Positions 17,871-26,364 are shown, counted from the stretch's first letter. The stretch: DNA of 32,080 bases from Arenimonas sp. (GCA_026398695.1 JAPLSJ010000067.1:1-32080); one strand, 5' to 3'. Numbers and translations are program-made. The notes: generated by a model from the sequence alone, not told the origin.

Positions 17871-17876
17871 ATTATA
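17871..17876 (-). promoter_or_regulatory. -10 element (TATAAT) of a hutU promoter
   Basis: TATAAT on the minus strand, matching the sigma70 -10 consensus exactly, 27 bp upstream of the hutU ATG. The -35 region is poor (nothing close to TTGACA at 16-18 bp spacing), which fits an activator-dependent promoter. It would allow hutU to be expressed separately from hutF. Confidence 0.45.
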
Positions 17877-17931
17877 GGTTCGCGCAGGGGCTGGAACGAC
17901 CGCGCCGCGCACGGGTCGGCCCGGCGCAGCC

Positions 17932-19239
17932 TCAGTCCGCCAGCAGGCCCCGGAGCGCCTGGCCGTAGCGGCGCGCCACCGGATCGCGGTCCGCGTGGCG
18001 GCCATCGGCCACCACGCAGCGGCCGGCCACGTGGGTTTCGCGCACCAGCGGGCGGTTGCCGGCGAACACGAAGCGGTCCAGCAGGTCGTCGCGGGTCGCG
18101 CCCGCCAGGGCCGGCGCGTCGGCGTCGAGCACGATGGCGTCCCCGGCCGCGCGGTCGCCCTGGCCGCAGGCGCGCAGGCCGCCCTGCACGGCCTGGGTGT
18201 ACAGCAGTTCGCCGGTGCTGGGCTGGTCGGCGCTGACGGCGATGTTGCGGTGGCGGGTGGCCAGGCGCTGGCCGTATTCGAGCCAGCGCAGTTCTTCAAC
18301 GGGCGACACCGACACGTGCGAATCCGAACCGATGCCCCAGTGGCCACCGGCCTTGAGGTAGTCGCCCAGCGGGAACAGGCCGTCGCCGAGGTTGGCTTCG
18401 GTGCTGGGGCAGATCGCCACGGTGGCGCCGCTGCGGGCGATGCCCTGCACTTCCGCCGGCTCCAGGTGGGTGGCGTGCACCAGGGTCCAGCGCGCATCCA
18501 CGTCGGCGTTGGCCAGCAGCCATTCCACCGGGCGGGCGCCGCGCAGGGCCAGGCAGTCCTGCACTTCGCCGATCTGTTCGGCGATGTGGATGTGGATCGG
18601 CATCGGGTCGCCGGCCACGGCGGCCAGCACTTCGCGCAGCGCGTCCGCGGGCACGGCGCGCAGGCTGTGCAGGGCGATGCCCACGGTCAGCGTGTCGTCC
18701 TGCAGCGCGCGCAGCGACTGCAGCAGCGACAGGTAGCCATCCACCGCGTGGCCGAAGCGGCGCTGCCGGTCCGACAGCGCGCGGCCGTCGAAACCGCCGC
18801 TCATGTACAGCACCGGCAGCAGCGTGAGCCGGATGCCGGCGTCGCGCGCGGCGGCGATGAGCGCGTGCGACATCCGCGCCGGATCATCGTAGGGCCGGCC
18901 GTCGGGCTGGTGGTGCAGGTAGTGGAATTCGCAGACGCTGGTGTAGCCGGCCTCCAGCATCTCGACGTAAAGCTGCGTGGCCACGGCGTGCATCGCCTCG
19001 GGCGTGATGCGCCCGGCGAAGCGGTACATCAGTTCGCGCCAGGTCCAGAAGCTGTCCTCGGGGTGGGACTGGCGCTCGGCCAGCCCGGCCATGGCGCGCT
19101 GGAACGCATGCGAGTGCAGGTTGGGCAGGCCCGCCAGGCGCCAGCGCACGTCGGTGGCGGCGCCGGACGCCACGGCCACGTCGTGGCCGCGGGTCCAGCC
19201 GGTGGGCAGGAAGGCATGTTCGGCGCGCTGGTTCGGCAT
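17932..19239 (-). CDS. hutF: Formimidoylglutamate deiminase
   Basis: A 435-residue amidohydrolase that converts N-formimidoyl-L-glutamate to N-formylglutamate and ammonia, the alternative branch of histidine degradation that then needs HutG. The metal site is visible: HSH at 42-44 (LPNLHSHAFQRAM), HIHIAEQ in the middle, LVHATHLE, and the Asp in GIGSDSHVS. LHSHAFQRAMAGLAE and the FHYLHHQPDG segment are typical of HutF rather than of other deaminases. ATG 19239 was chosen from the N-terminal sequence of the family. It is divergent from the CoA-transferase gene, with 47 bp between the starts. Confidence 0.93.
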   Translation of the reverse strand: MPNQRAEHAFLPTGWTRGHDVAVASGAATDVRWRLAGLPNLHSHAFQRAMAGLAERQSHPEDSFWTWRELMYRFAGRITPEAMHAVATQLYVEMLEAGYTSVCEFHYLHHQPDGRPYDDPARMSHALIAAARDAGIRLTLLPVLYMSGGFDGRALSDRQRRFGHAVDGYLSLLQSLRALQDDTLTVGIALHSLRAVPADALREVLAAVAGDPMPIHIHIAEQIGEVQDCLALRGARPVEWLLANADVDARWTLVHATHLEPAEVQGIARSGATVAICPSTEANLGDGLFPLGDYLKAGGHWGIGSDSHVSVSPVEELRWLEYGQRLATRHRNIAVSADQPSTGELLYTQAVQGGLRACGQGDRAAGDAIVLDADAPALAGATRDDLLDRFVFAGNRPLVRETHVAGRCVVADGRHADRDPVARRYGQALRGLLAD

Positions 19240-19267
19240 GGCCGCGAGTTTCGCATGCCGTCGCGCG

Positions 19268-19286
19268 GGCCGCATACAATGCGGCC
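19268..19286 (+). promoter_or_regulatory. Palindrome over the -10 box of the CoA-transferase/hutI unit
   Basis: GGCCGCAT at 19268-19275 and ATGCGGCC at 19279-19286 are exact reverse complements separated by ACA. The -10 hexamer TACAAT (19275-19280) lies across the centre, and the ATG at 19287 follows at once. Transcription would start about at the A of the ATG, implying a leaderless mRNA. A bound protein here would block the promoter. Confidence 0.45.
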
Positions 19287-20447
19287 ATGGCAGCCCTGAC
19301 CGGAACCACCGTGCTGGACCTTTCGCGCGTCCTCGCCGGGCCGTGGTGCTGCATGATGCTGGCCGACCTGGGCGCGGACGTGATCAAGCTCGAGTCCTTC
19401 GACGGCGACGACACGCGCGGCCTCGGCCCGCCCTTCCTGGACGGCATGTCGGCGTACTTCGCCTGCTGCAACCGCAACAAGCGCTCGCTGGCCATCGACC
19501 TGCGCGCGCCGGCGGCACGGCCCCTGCTCGAAGCCCTGGTGCGCAAGGCCGACGTGGTGGTGGAGAACTTCCGCACCGGCGCCGCCGACGCGCTGGGCGT
19601 GGGCTACGACGCCCTGGCCGCGATCAACCCGCGGCTGGTGTACTGCTCGATCTCGGGCTACGGCCGCGACGGCCCCGACGCCACCCGCCCCGGCTACGAT
19701 TTCGTGATCCAGGCCGAAGCCGGGCTGATGGCCATCACCGGCCCCGCCGACGGCGAACCCACGAAGGTGGGCGTGGCCGTGGCCGACCTCGCCACTGGCC
19801 AGAACGCCGCCACCGCGGTGCTGGCCGCGCTGCTGCAGCGCGAGCGCACCGGCGTGGGCCAACGCATCGACGTGTCGCTGTTCGATACGCAGCTGGCCTG
19901 GCTGGCCAACGTCGGCAGCAGCGCGCTGTTCACCGGCGCACCTACCCTGCGGCGCGGCAATGCCCACGCCAGCATCGTGCCCTACGAAGCCTTCCGCGCC
20001 AGCGACGAAGCCTTCGTGCTGGCCGTGGCCAGCGAAAAACTCTGGGCCCTCGCCTGCGATGCGATGGGTCGCGCCGACCTGGCCGCCGACCCGCGCTACG
20101 CCAGCAACGCCGCGCGTGTGCAGAACCGCGAGGCGCTGTGCGCCGAACTCGCCGCGCAGTTCGCCACGCGGACCGCGGCGCACTGGCTGGCGCTGTTCGA
20201 CGCCGCGGGCGTGCCGGCCGGCCCCATCAACTCCGTCGGCCAGGCGCTGGCGCATCCGGTGGCGCAGGCGCGCGGCATGCGCATTGAAATCGACGGCATC
20301 CCGATGGTGGGCAGCCCGCTGAATCTGTCGGCCTCGCCGCCGCGGCTTGATCGCGCGCCGCCGCGGCTGGGGCAACACAGCGACGAAATCGCCGGCGAAT
20401 GCGGCCTCGACGCCGCCGCCCTGCGCGCCGCCGGAGCCATGCGGTGA
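19287..20447 (+). CDS. CaiB/BaiF family CoA-transferase (class III)
   Basis: A 386-residue enzyme of the formyl-CoA/carnitine CoA-transferase family, moving CoA between carboxylic acids. The N-terminal [26 protein letters not shown] is diagnostic, and the catalytic Asp is expected in [36 protein letters not shown] is also typical. The substrate is unknown. Its stop overlaps the hutI start as GTGA, so the two are translationally coupled, an unexpected partner for a pathway without CoA esters. There is no ribosome site before its ATG. Confidence 0.9.
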   Translation: MAALTGTTVLDLSRVLAGPWCCMMLADLGADVIKLESFDGDDTRGLGPPFLDGMSAYFACCNRNKRSLAIDLRAPAARPLLEALVRKADVVVENFRTGAADALGVGYDALAAINPRLVYCSISGYGRDGPDATRPGYDFVIQAEAGLMAITGPADGEPTKVGVAVADLATGQNAATAVLAALLQRERTGVGQRIDVSLFDTQLAWLANVGSSALFTGAPTLRRGNAHASIVPYEAFRASDEAFVLAVASEKLWALACDAMGRADLAADPRYASNAARVQNREALCAELAAQFATRTAAHWLALFDAAGVPAGPINSVGQALAHPVAQARGMRIEIDGIPMVGSPLNLSASPPRLDRAPPRLGQHSDEIAGECGLDAAALRAAGAMR

Positions 20448-21682
20448 TCGGCCGGCTCGCCCCGCCCTGGGACCGGCTGCTGCTGGACGCACGCCTGGCC
20501 ACGCTGCGCGACGACCTGGGCGCGTACGGCGCCATCGAGGACGGCGCGCTGGCCTGGAAGGACGGCCTGGTCACCTTCGCCGGCCCCCGCAGCGAACTGC
20601 CGGGCGAGCCGGCCGCGCTCGCCGCGCGCGTGGATTCGGCCAACCATCGCTGGATCACGCCCGGCCTGGTGGACTGCCACACGCACCTGGTGTTTGCCGG
20701 CGACCGCGCGCAGGAATTCGAGCGCCGCCTGCAGGGCGCCAGCTACGAACAGATCGCGCGCGAAGGCGGCGGCATCCTGTCCACCGTGCGCGCCACCCGC
20801 GCCGCCACCGAAGAATCGCTGCTGGCCGCGTCGCTGCCGCGCGCCCGCGCCCTGCGCGCCGACGGCGTCACCACGGTGGAAATCAAATCCGGCTACGGCC
20901 TCGACCTCGACGGCGAGCGCCGCATGCTGCGCGTGGCCCGCGAGATCGGCCGCACGCTGGGCCTGACGGTGCGCACCACGTTCCTGGCCGCGCACGCGCT
21001 GCCGCCCGAATTCGCCGGCCGCCCCGACGACTACGTCACCGCCGCCTGCGAATGGCTGGCGGTGCTGCACGGCGAAGGCCTGGTGGACGCCGTGGACGCC
21101 TTCTGCGAAGGCATCGGCTTCTCGCCGGCGCAGACCCGCCGCATGTTCGAAGCCGCGCGCGCGCTCGACCTGCCGGTGAAACTGCACGCCGACCAGCTCA
21201 GCGACCTGGGCGGCGCGGCGCTGGCGGCGGAGTTCGGCGGCCTGTCGGCCGACCACGTCGAATACACCAGCGAAGCCTCCGTGCTGGCCATGGCGCGCGC
21301 GGGCACGGTGGCCGTGCTGCTGCCCGGTGCCTTCCACGTGCTGCGCGAAACCCGGCTGCCGCCGCTGGACCTGTTCCGCCAGCATGCGGTGCCGATGGCC
21401 GTCGCCACCGACCTCAACCCCGGCACGTCGCCGCTGCAGTCGCTGCGGCTGGCGATGGGCCTGGCCTGCACGCATTTCCGGCTCACGCCCGAGGAAGCGC
21501 TGCGCGGCGCCACTGTGCACGCGGCCGCCGCGCTCGGCCTGCACGACCGCGGCCGGCTGGTGCCGGGGCAGCGCGCCGATTTCGTGCAGTGGGCCGTCGG
21601 CCATCCCGCCGAGCTGTGCTACTGGCTCGCCGGCGACCTGGCGCATTCGGTGGTGATCGGCGGCCGCCGCGTCTGCGACTGA
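20444..21682 (+). CDS. hutI: Imidazolonepropionase
   Basis: A 412-residue amidohydrolase that opens the ring of 4-imidazolone-5-propionate to N-formimidoylglutamate, the third step of histidine degradation, between HutU and HutF. Motifs are complete: [16 protein letters not shown], the substrate loop [34 protein letters not shown] with a metal His, and the Asp in [13 protein letters not shown]. The GTG at 20444 is preferred because GGAG lies 7 nt upstream and the protein then starts at the family position. A strong hairpin follows 25 bp after the stop. Confidence 0.95.
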   Translation: MIGRLAPPWDRLLLDARLATLRDDLGAYGAIEDGALAWKDGLVTFAGPRSELPGEPAALAARVDSANHRWITPGLVDCHTHLVFAGDRAQEFERRLQGASYEQIAREGGGILSTVRATRAATEESLLAASLPRARALRADGVTTVEIKSGYGLDLDGERRMLRVAREIGRTLGLTVRTTFLAAHALPPEFAGRPDDYVTAACEWLAVLHGEGLVDAVDAFCEGIGFSPAQTRRMFEAARALDLPVKLHADQLSDLGGAALAAEFGGLSADHVEYTSEASVLAMARAGTVAVLLPGAFHVLRETRLPPLDLFRQHAVPMAVATDLNPGTSPLQSLRLAMGLACTHFRLTPEEALRGATVHAAAALGLHDRGRLVPGQRADFVQWAVGHPAELCYWLAGDLAHSVVIGGRRVCD

Positions 21683-21707
21683 AGCACTGCGCGGGGCCCG
21701 GAAACGA

Positions 21708-21733
21708 CGAAGCCCCGCCGGGGCGGGGCTTCG
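21708..21733. terminator. Hairpin between hutI and bTHX gene, probable two-way terminator
   Basis: CGAAGCCCCGCC at 21708-21719 pairs perfectly with 21722-21733. It lies between the stop of hutI and the convergent stop of the bTHX gene. A true T-tract is absent on both sides; the minus-strand 3' side (TCGTCGTTTCC) is the better one. Confidence 0.6.
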
Positions 21734-21760
21734 CAGCGGCAGCGCCGAAGCGCTGCGGAA

Positions 21761-21940
21761 TTACTTGGCGGCGGCGGCTTTCTTGGCCGGAGCCTTCTTG
21801 GCGGCCGGCTTGGCGGCGACCGGGGCCTTCACCGTGGCGGCGACGACGCCGGTCGGCTTCTTGCTGGTCTGCGCACGCGAGTTGCCGTGGCTGCCGGTGA
21901 AACGCTTGCCCTTGGCGGTTTTCTTGTCGCCCCTACCCAT
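21761..21940 (-). CDS. Small ribosomal subunit protein bTHX-like
   Basis: A 59-residue basic protein starting MGRGDKKTAKGKRFTGSHGN, the hallmark of the 30S protein THX family (first seen in Thermus), which fits into the head of the small subunit. The remainder is SRAQTSKKPTG and then an Ala/Lys/Pro-rich tail typical of proteobacterial members. AAGGA lies a suitable distance before the ATG. It is easily missed because of its size. It lies 83 bp downstream of the MerC-type gene on the same strand and is followed by a strong hairpin. Confidence 0.85.
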   Translation of the reverse strand: MGRGDKKTAKGKRFTGSHGNSRAQTSKKPTGVVAATVKAPVAAKPAAKKAPAKKAAAAK

Positions 21941-22023
21941 GGTGATTCCTTGACTGTGATGTGCGGTGAGGCGCGTAGCCTATCACCGCGGGCCTTCCCG
22001 ACCAAGAAGGCCGGGCCGGGCGT

Positions 22024-22434
22024 TCAGTGCGAGTGGCCCCAGGACAGCCGCAGGTTGACCAGATGGGCCAGCGCGATCAGCACGCCGCCCACCGTCATCG
22101 CCGCCGCGTGGGGCACCACCGACGCATGCAGCGGCGGGTAGAGCAGCGAGCCCCAGATCAGCAGCAGGCCGGGCGCCACGAGCATCCACGCGTGGTACGC
22201 ACGGTGCCCGCGATAGCCCAGGTAAAGGCTGGTGACGGCCAGCACGGTCGCGAACAGGCTGAAGGCCACTTCCAGCCCGTGCCACGCCACCAGGCCCAGG
22301 CCCAGGGTGGGCAGCAGCGCCAGCGCGATCGGGATCATCGCGCAGTGCAGCGCGCAAATGAACGCGCCCACCGCGCCGAGGCGGTCGGCCCAGGCGGGGA
22401 GTTTGAACGGGCGGCGCTTCACGATGGCGACCAT
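22024..22434 (-). CDS. MerC-domain inner membrane protein
   Basis: A 136-residue protein with four hydrophobic helices. Helix one carries ICALHCAMIPI, a Cys-x-x-His-Cys arrangement (C27, H30, C31) like that of MerC mercury transporters, and the protein ends in GHSH, a possible metal-binding tail. Outside mer operons, MerC-domain proteins are often found with zinc-related genes. It is divergent from the ZnuD-like gene across a 74-bp region with a Zur-like site, so a role in zinc handling is inferred; the direction of transport is unknown. ATG 22434 was chosen as the start; an upstream ATG at 22494 would lie beyond the operator. Confidence 0.8.
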   Translation of the reverse strand: MVAIVKRRPFKLPAWADRLGAVGAFICALHCAMIPIALALLPTLGLGLVAWHGLEVAFSLFATVLAVTSLYLGYRGHRAYHAWMLVAPGLLLIWGSLLYPPLHASVVPHAAAMTVGGVLIALAHLVNLRLSWGHSH

Positions 22435-22460
22435 GACATCCGGGGGGTTGCGCGATTGAT

Positions 22461-22478
22461 GAAACAATATAACATTCC
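22461..22478. promoter_or_regulatory. Zur-box-like operator in the merC-type/znuD divergent promoter
   Basis: On the minus strand the site reads GGAATGTTATATTGTTTC. The left half AATGTTATA matches the Zur consensus of gammaproteobacteria, while the right half is degenerate, so the palindrome is imperfect. It overlaps TATA-rich hexamers suitable as -10 boxes in both directions (TATAAC at 22468-22473 for znuD) and is the most AT-rich segment of the area. A zur gene lies 3.4 kb away. Confidence 0.55.
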
Positions 22479-22508
22479 AGCCCTCCCAAGGCAATCGGAC
22501 TGCATACC

Positions 22509-24587
22509 ATGACCCACCGCCCCCGTTTCGCCCCGCTGTTCGCCGCGATCGCCCTCGCCCTGCCCGGCCTGGCGCTGGCCCAGGCCACCCCGGCGGACGA
22601 AGACCACGAGCATGCGCAGGCCAAGACGCTCGACACCATCGAAGTCACCGCCTCGCCGCTGCGCAACGCCATCGACAACCTTGCCCGCCCGGTGTCGGTG
22701 CTGGCCGGCGAAGAGCTGGACGCACGCCGGGCCGGCACGCTGGGTGAAACGCTGGAGCGCCAGAGCGGCGTGCAGTCCTCGTACTTCGGCGCCGGCGTCG
22801 GCCGCCCGATCATCCGCGGCCAGGACGGCGCGCGCGTGCAGGTGCTCAGCAGCGGCTCGAGTTCGCTCGACGTCTCCACCGTCAGCGCCGACCACGCGGT
22901 GACCATCGAACCGTTCCTGGCCGACCAGATCGAAGTGCTGAAGGGTCCCGCGACGCTGCTCTACGGCAGCGGCGCGATCGGCGGCGCGGTGAACGTGGTG
23001 GACGGCCGCATCCCGACCGCGCAGGTGGGCAAGACCGTGTCGGGCCGCGCCGAGATCCGCCACGGCAGCGCCGCCGATGAAAACGTCGGCATGGCGCGCC
23101 TGGACGCCGACGCGGGTGCGTTGACCCTGCACGTGGACGCGTTCCGCCGCAACAGCGGCGACTACCGCATCCCCGGCTTCGCATTCTCGCCCGCGCTGGT
23201 GGCCGAGGAGCTGGCCGAAGGCGAAGAGCTCGAGCACTTCGCGCGCGGCAAGCTGCCCAACAGTGCGCTGAGCACGATGGGCGGCGGCCTGGGCGCCAGC
23301 TGGTTCGGCGAAAGCGCCTGGTTCGGCGCTTCGGCCGGCACCTACCGCACCAACTACGGCATCCCGCCGGGCGCGCATGCGCACGAGGAAGAAGGCGGCG
23401 AGCCGATGGAAGAGGAAGAGCCGGAGATCGTGCGCCTGGACATGCGCCAGGACCGCTTCGAGTTCCGCGGCGGCCTGCGCGGCGTCGGCCCGCTGCAGGA
23501 AATCAACTACCGCGTCACCCGCAGCCTTTACGAACACACCGAGTTCGAGGGCGACGCCGTGGGCACCGTGTTCGAGAACATCGGCACCGAGGCCCGCGTC
23601 GAAGCGGTGCAGGAAGAGTTCAACGGCTGGCGCGGCGCGGTTGGCCTGCAGTACGGCCACCGCGACTTCGCGGCGATCGGCGACGAGGCCTTCGTGCCGC
23701 CGTCGGTGAGCCGCGACGTCGGCCTGTTCGTGCTGCAGGAGCGCGATTTCGGCGACTTCAAGCTTGAACTGGGCGCGCGCCACGATCGCGTGAGCGTCGA
23801 CCCCGCCACTGGCGCCACCGTGGACCGCAACGCCACCAGCCTGGCCGTGGGCGGGCTGTGGCACTTCAGCGAAACCATGCACCTGAGCCTGAACCTGGAC
23901 CGCGCCGAGCGCGCGCCCACGGCCGAGGAGCTGTTCTCCGACGGCCCGCACATCGCCACGCAGAGCTTCGAGATCGGCGACGCCGGGCTGGACGTGGAAA
24001 CCTCCACCAGCGCCGAGCTCGGCCTGCACCTGCACCAGGGCCGTTTCGAGGGCAAGGTCTCGGTGTATCGCTCCAGCTACGGCGACTACATCTACCTGAC
24101 CGACACCGGCGCCGAGGAAGACGGCCTGCCCGTGCGCGCCTGGGTGCAGGGCGACGCCACGTTCACCGGCTGGGAAGTCGAAGGCCGCGTGGACCTGGTG
24201 GAGAACGCAACCGGCCTGTGGCAGCTGAGCCTGTTCGCCGATGCGGTGGACGCCAAGCTCGACGACGGCGGCCGCCTGCCGCGCATCGCCCCGGCACGCG
24301 TGGGCGCCGACCTGAACTGGTCGCTGGACGGCTGGCGTGCGCGCATCGGCGCGGTGCGCGTGGCCGACCAGGACGAGGTGGCCGAACTCGAGTCGCCGAC
24401 CGAGGGCCATACCCGCATCGACGCCGGCCTGGCCTACCACTGGGATGTCGGCGCCGCCGGCTGGGAAGCCTTCTTCGAAGGCCGCAACCTCACCAACCAG
24501 GACATCCGCGTGCACACGTCCTACCTGAAGGATTTCGCGCCGCTGCCGGGCCGCAACGTGGCGGTGGGCGTGCGCGTCGCCTTCTGA
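22509..24587 (+). CDS. znuD: TonB-dependent outer membrane receptor, ZnuD-like (zinc)
   Basis: A 692-residue outer membrane protein. After the signal peptide (about 25 residues) comes a His-rich DEDHEHAQ, then a TonB box-like TLDTIEVTASP, and the plug with the RQSGVQSSYFGAGVGRPIIRGQ, IEVLKGPATLLYGSGAIGG and VNVVD motifs, followed by a 22-strand type barrel ending in a terminal Phe. The plug sequence is like that of ZnuD zinc receptors. A loop near residues 288-308 is rich in His and Glu (HAHEEE, EEEEPE) and may catch zinc. It has a Zur-like site 30 bp upstream of the ATG. Energy would come from TonB-ExbBD encoded elsewhere. The assignment to zinc rests on plug sequence, loop composition and neighbours. 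Confidence 0.85.
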   Translation: MTHRPRFAPLFAAIALALPGLALAQATPADEDHEHAQAKTLDTIEVTASPLRNAIDNLARPVSVLAGEELDARRAGTLGETLERQSGVQSSYFGAGVGRPIIRGQDGARVQVLSSGSSSLDVSTVSADHAVTIEPFLADQIEVLKGPATLLYGSGAIGGAVNVVDGRIPTAQVGKTVSGRAEIRHGSAADENVGMARLDADAGALTLHVDAFRRNSGDYRIPGFAFSPALVAEELAEGEELEHFARGKLPNSALSTMGGGLGASWFGESAWFGASAGTYRTNYGIPPGAHAHEEEGGEPMEEEEPEIVRLDMRQDRFEFRGGLRGVGPLQEINYRVTRSLYEHTEFEGDAVGTVFENIGTEARVEAVQEEFNGWRGAVGLQYGHRDFAAIGDEAFVPPSVSRDVGLFVLQERDFGDFKLELGARHDRVSVDPATGATVDRNATSLAVGGLWHFSETMHLSLNLDRAERAPTAEELFSDGPHIATQSFEIGDAGLDVETSTSAELGLHLHQGRFEGKVSVYRSSYGDYIYLTDTGAEEDGLPVRAWVQGDATFTGWEVEGRVDLVENATGLWQLSLFADAVDAKLDDGGRLPRIAPARVGADLNWSLDGWRARIGAVRVADQDEVAELESPTEGHTRIDAGLAYHWDVGAAGWEAFFEGRNLTNQDIRVHTSYLKDFAPLPGRNVAVGVRVAF

Positions 24588-24606
24588 CGCGGCAACGCGG
24601 CGGGGA

Positions 24607-25881
24607 CTATTCGAAGTCCTCGCCGTCCTGTTCCTTCGCCGTCTCCGGGCGTTCTTCCGGATCCTCGGCCACGGCGTCGGGCGCGTGCGGCCTGGCCGCT
24701 TCGCGCACGGCCTGCTGTTCGCTGGTTTCAGTACCCAGGTGGAAGGCGGCGTAGCCGGGCAGCACGGCCTGGTTGAGCGACATGCCGATCACGCGGCCCG
24801 GTACCGGCGCCAGGATGTAGCGCTCGACGTTGCTGACCGGATCGATCACCCGGCCCAGCTTCTGCCCGGCCAGCACGCGCTGGCCGAGCGACACTTCGCT
24901 GATCAGCAGGCCGCCGGAGTTGGCGCGCACCCAGCGTGAGTCCAGGAAGATCGGCGGCGGTTCCGGCGCCGGCAGGGCGACCGCGGCGACGTCGGCGGGC
25001 GGCGCCTGGCTGGCGTCGGGGTCTTCGTGCATTTCCAGCTTCACCATCAGCCGCTCGATGGCGGCGACGGCCTCGGCGATTTCCGCCGGCTCCAGCCGCG
25101 TGGGCGCGCCGGCCTCGAAGGTGACCGCGGGAATGCCCACCGCCGTGGCGGCGACGCGCAGCATGCCCTTGTTGCCGGGACTGTGCAGCACCACCGTGGC
25201 GCCGAAGCCGCGGGTGAATTCCAGCACGTCGGGGTTGGTGAGGTCGGCGCGCACCTGCGGCAGGTTGGCGCGGTCGAACGAGCCGGTGTGGAAGTCCACC
25301 AGCACGTCGCAGTGCCGCACGATGTCCTGGAAGAAGCCGTGGGCGATGCGCGAGGCGATGCTGCCCTGGCGGCTGCCGGGGAAGTAGCGGTTGAGGTCTC
25401 GCCGGTCCGGCAGGTAGCGCGAGCCGCGCGAGTAGCCGAAGACGTTGACGATCGGCACGCCGATCACCGTGCCCGACAGCCGCGTGGGATCGACCGAATG
25501 CGAGATGCGGCGCACGATCTCCACGCCGTTGATTTCGTCGCCGTGCACGCCGGCGGCCAGGCACAGCACCGGGCCGGACATGGCGCCGCGCGCCACGATC
25601 ACCGGGCTGGCGATCTCGGCGTTGCTGATGCCGCCGCGCGGGCGCCACTCCAGCTGCATGCGGGCGCCCGGCACCACCAGGCGGTCGAGGATGGCCAGCG
25701 GCGTCACCAGGTCGGGCTGTTCGGCCTCGGGCAGCAGCAGGCCCACCGGCGGCCGCGTGCGCGGATCGGCGGTGATGCCGGGGATGTCGACCGGGAAGTC
25801 CTGCGCCGCCGCGCCGGCCGAAGCGGCCAGCAGCGCCGTCCACAGGGCCTTGCGGGTCAGGACGCCGAGCACGTCGCGCAC
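24607..25881 (-). CDS. Exported M14-family succinylglutamate desuccinylase/aspartoacylase-like hydrolase
   Basis: A protein of about 424 residues. A hydrophobic signal (ALWTALLAASAGAAAQ) puts it in the periplasm. The AstE/AspA fold has zinc ligands His and Glu in GVHGDEINGVE, DLNRYFPG, the third ligand His in VDFHTG and a catalytic Glu in VTFEAGAPTR. The C-terminal part (SGGLLISEVSLGQRVLAGQK) is a barrel-sandwich/lipoyl-like domain, and the tail is rich in Glu and Pro. The substrate is unknown; the cytosolic relatives act on N-acyl amino acids. The start is uncertain: GTG at 25881 has GAGG 10 nt upstream and overlaps zur by 25 bp; GTG 25872 is the alternative. It is the second gene of a zur unit. 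Confidence 0.75.
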   Translation of the reverse strand: MRDVLGVLTRKALWTALLAASAGAAAQDFPVDIPGITADPRTRPPVGLLLPEAEQPDLVTPLAILDRLVVPGARMQLEWRPRGGISNAEIASPVIVARGAMSGPVLCLAAGVHGDEINGVEIVRRISHSVDPTRLSGTVIGVPIVNVFGYSRGSRYLPDRRDLNRYFPGSRQGSIASRIAHGFFQDIVRHCDVLVDFHTGSFDRANLPQVRADLTNPDVLEFTRGFGATVVLHSPGNKGMLRVAATAVGIPAVTFEAGAPTRLEPAEIAEAVAAIERLMVKLEMHEDPDASQAPPADVAAVALPAPEPPPIFLDSRWVRANSGGLLISEVSLGQRVLAGQKLGRVIDPVSNVERYILAPVPGRVIGMSLNQAVLPGYAAFHLGTETSEQQAVREAARPHAPDAVAEDPEERPETAKEQDGEDFE

Positions 25882-26345
25882 AGGCCGTGCACCTCGAGGG
25901 TTTGTGCCCGCGGCTGGAAGCCGAGCGCCTTGGCCTGCGCGTCGAGCAGGCGCGGGATGCGCTCGTCCTCGAGTTCGATCGCGGCCTGGCAGCCGTCGCA
26001 GATCAGGAACGGCACCGAATGCCGTTCGTGCGGATGGTGGCAGCCGACGAACGCATTCACCGATGCCAGCCTGTGGATGAAGCCCTGCTCGAGCAGGAAC
26101 TCCAGCGCGCGGTACACCGTGGGCGGCGCACTGCTGCCGTTCTCGGCCTTCATCGAATCGAGCAGGTCGTAGGCTTTCACCGGTTTGCCCGCGGCCGCGA
26201 TCAGGCCCAGCACCTGGGCGCGCAGCGGCGTGAGCCGGATGCCGCGCTCGGTGCACGCCGACTCCACCGCGCGCAGGTAGCCGCGGGCATCGTGCACGTG
26301 ATGCTCGGGGCTGGTGCAATCGTGGTCGTGGTCGTGCTTGGCCAT
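25857..26345 (-). CDS. zur: Zinc uptake regulator, Fur family
   Basis: A 162-residue Fur-family repressor. It starts with a His/Asp-rich stretch (AKHDHDHDC), then the winged helix with RLTPLRAQVLGLI and SSAPPTVYRALEFLLEQGFIHR, and the metal domain with CHHPHERHSVPFLICDGCQ and a final CATC, giving the two CxxC pairs of the structural zinc site. The VYRALEFL and final Cys arrangement fit Zur better than Fur. It should repress zinc uptake genes when zinc is plentiful, and a site like its operator is in front of the ZnuD gene. Its start at 26345 lies 65 bp after the gltX stop on the same strand. Its 3' end overlaps the M14 gene. Confidence 0.9.
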   Translation of the reverse strand: MAKHDHDHDCTSPEHHVHDARGYLRAVESACTERGIRLTPLRAQVLGLIAAAGKPVKAYDLLDSMKAENGSSAPPTVYRALEFLLEQGFIHRLASVNAFVGCHHPHERHSVPFLICDGCQAAIELEDERIPRLLDAQAKALGFQPRAQTLEVHGLCATCSAS

Positions 26346-26364
26346 GGGGCTAGGGTGGGCCTTG

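Noticed and set aside
22419-24515. 698-codon open frame antisense to znuD
   Set aside because: Its composition (His/Ala/Gly/Arg/Val-rich, no domain) is that of a shadow frame in GC-rich DNA, and the sense strand is a clear receptor.
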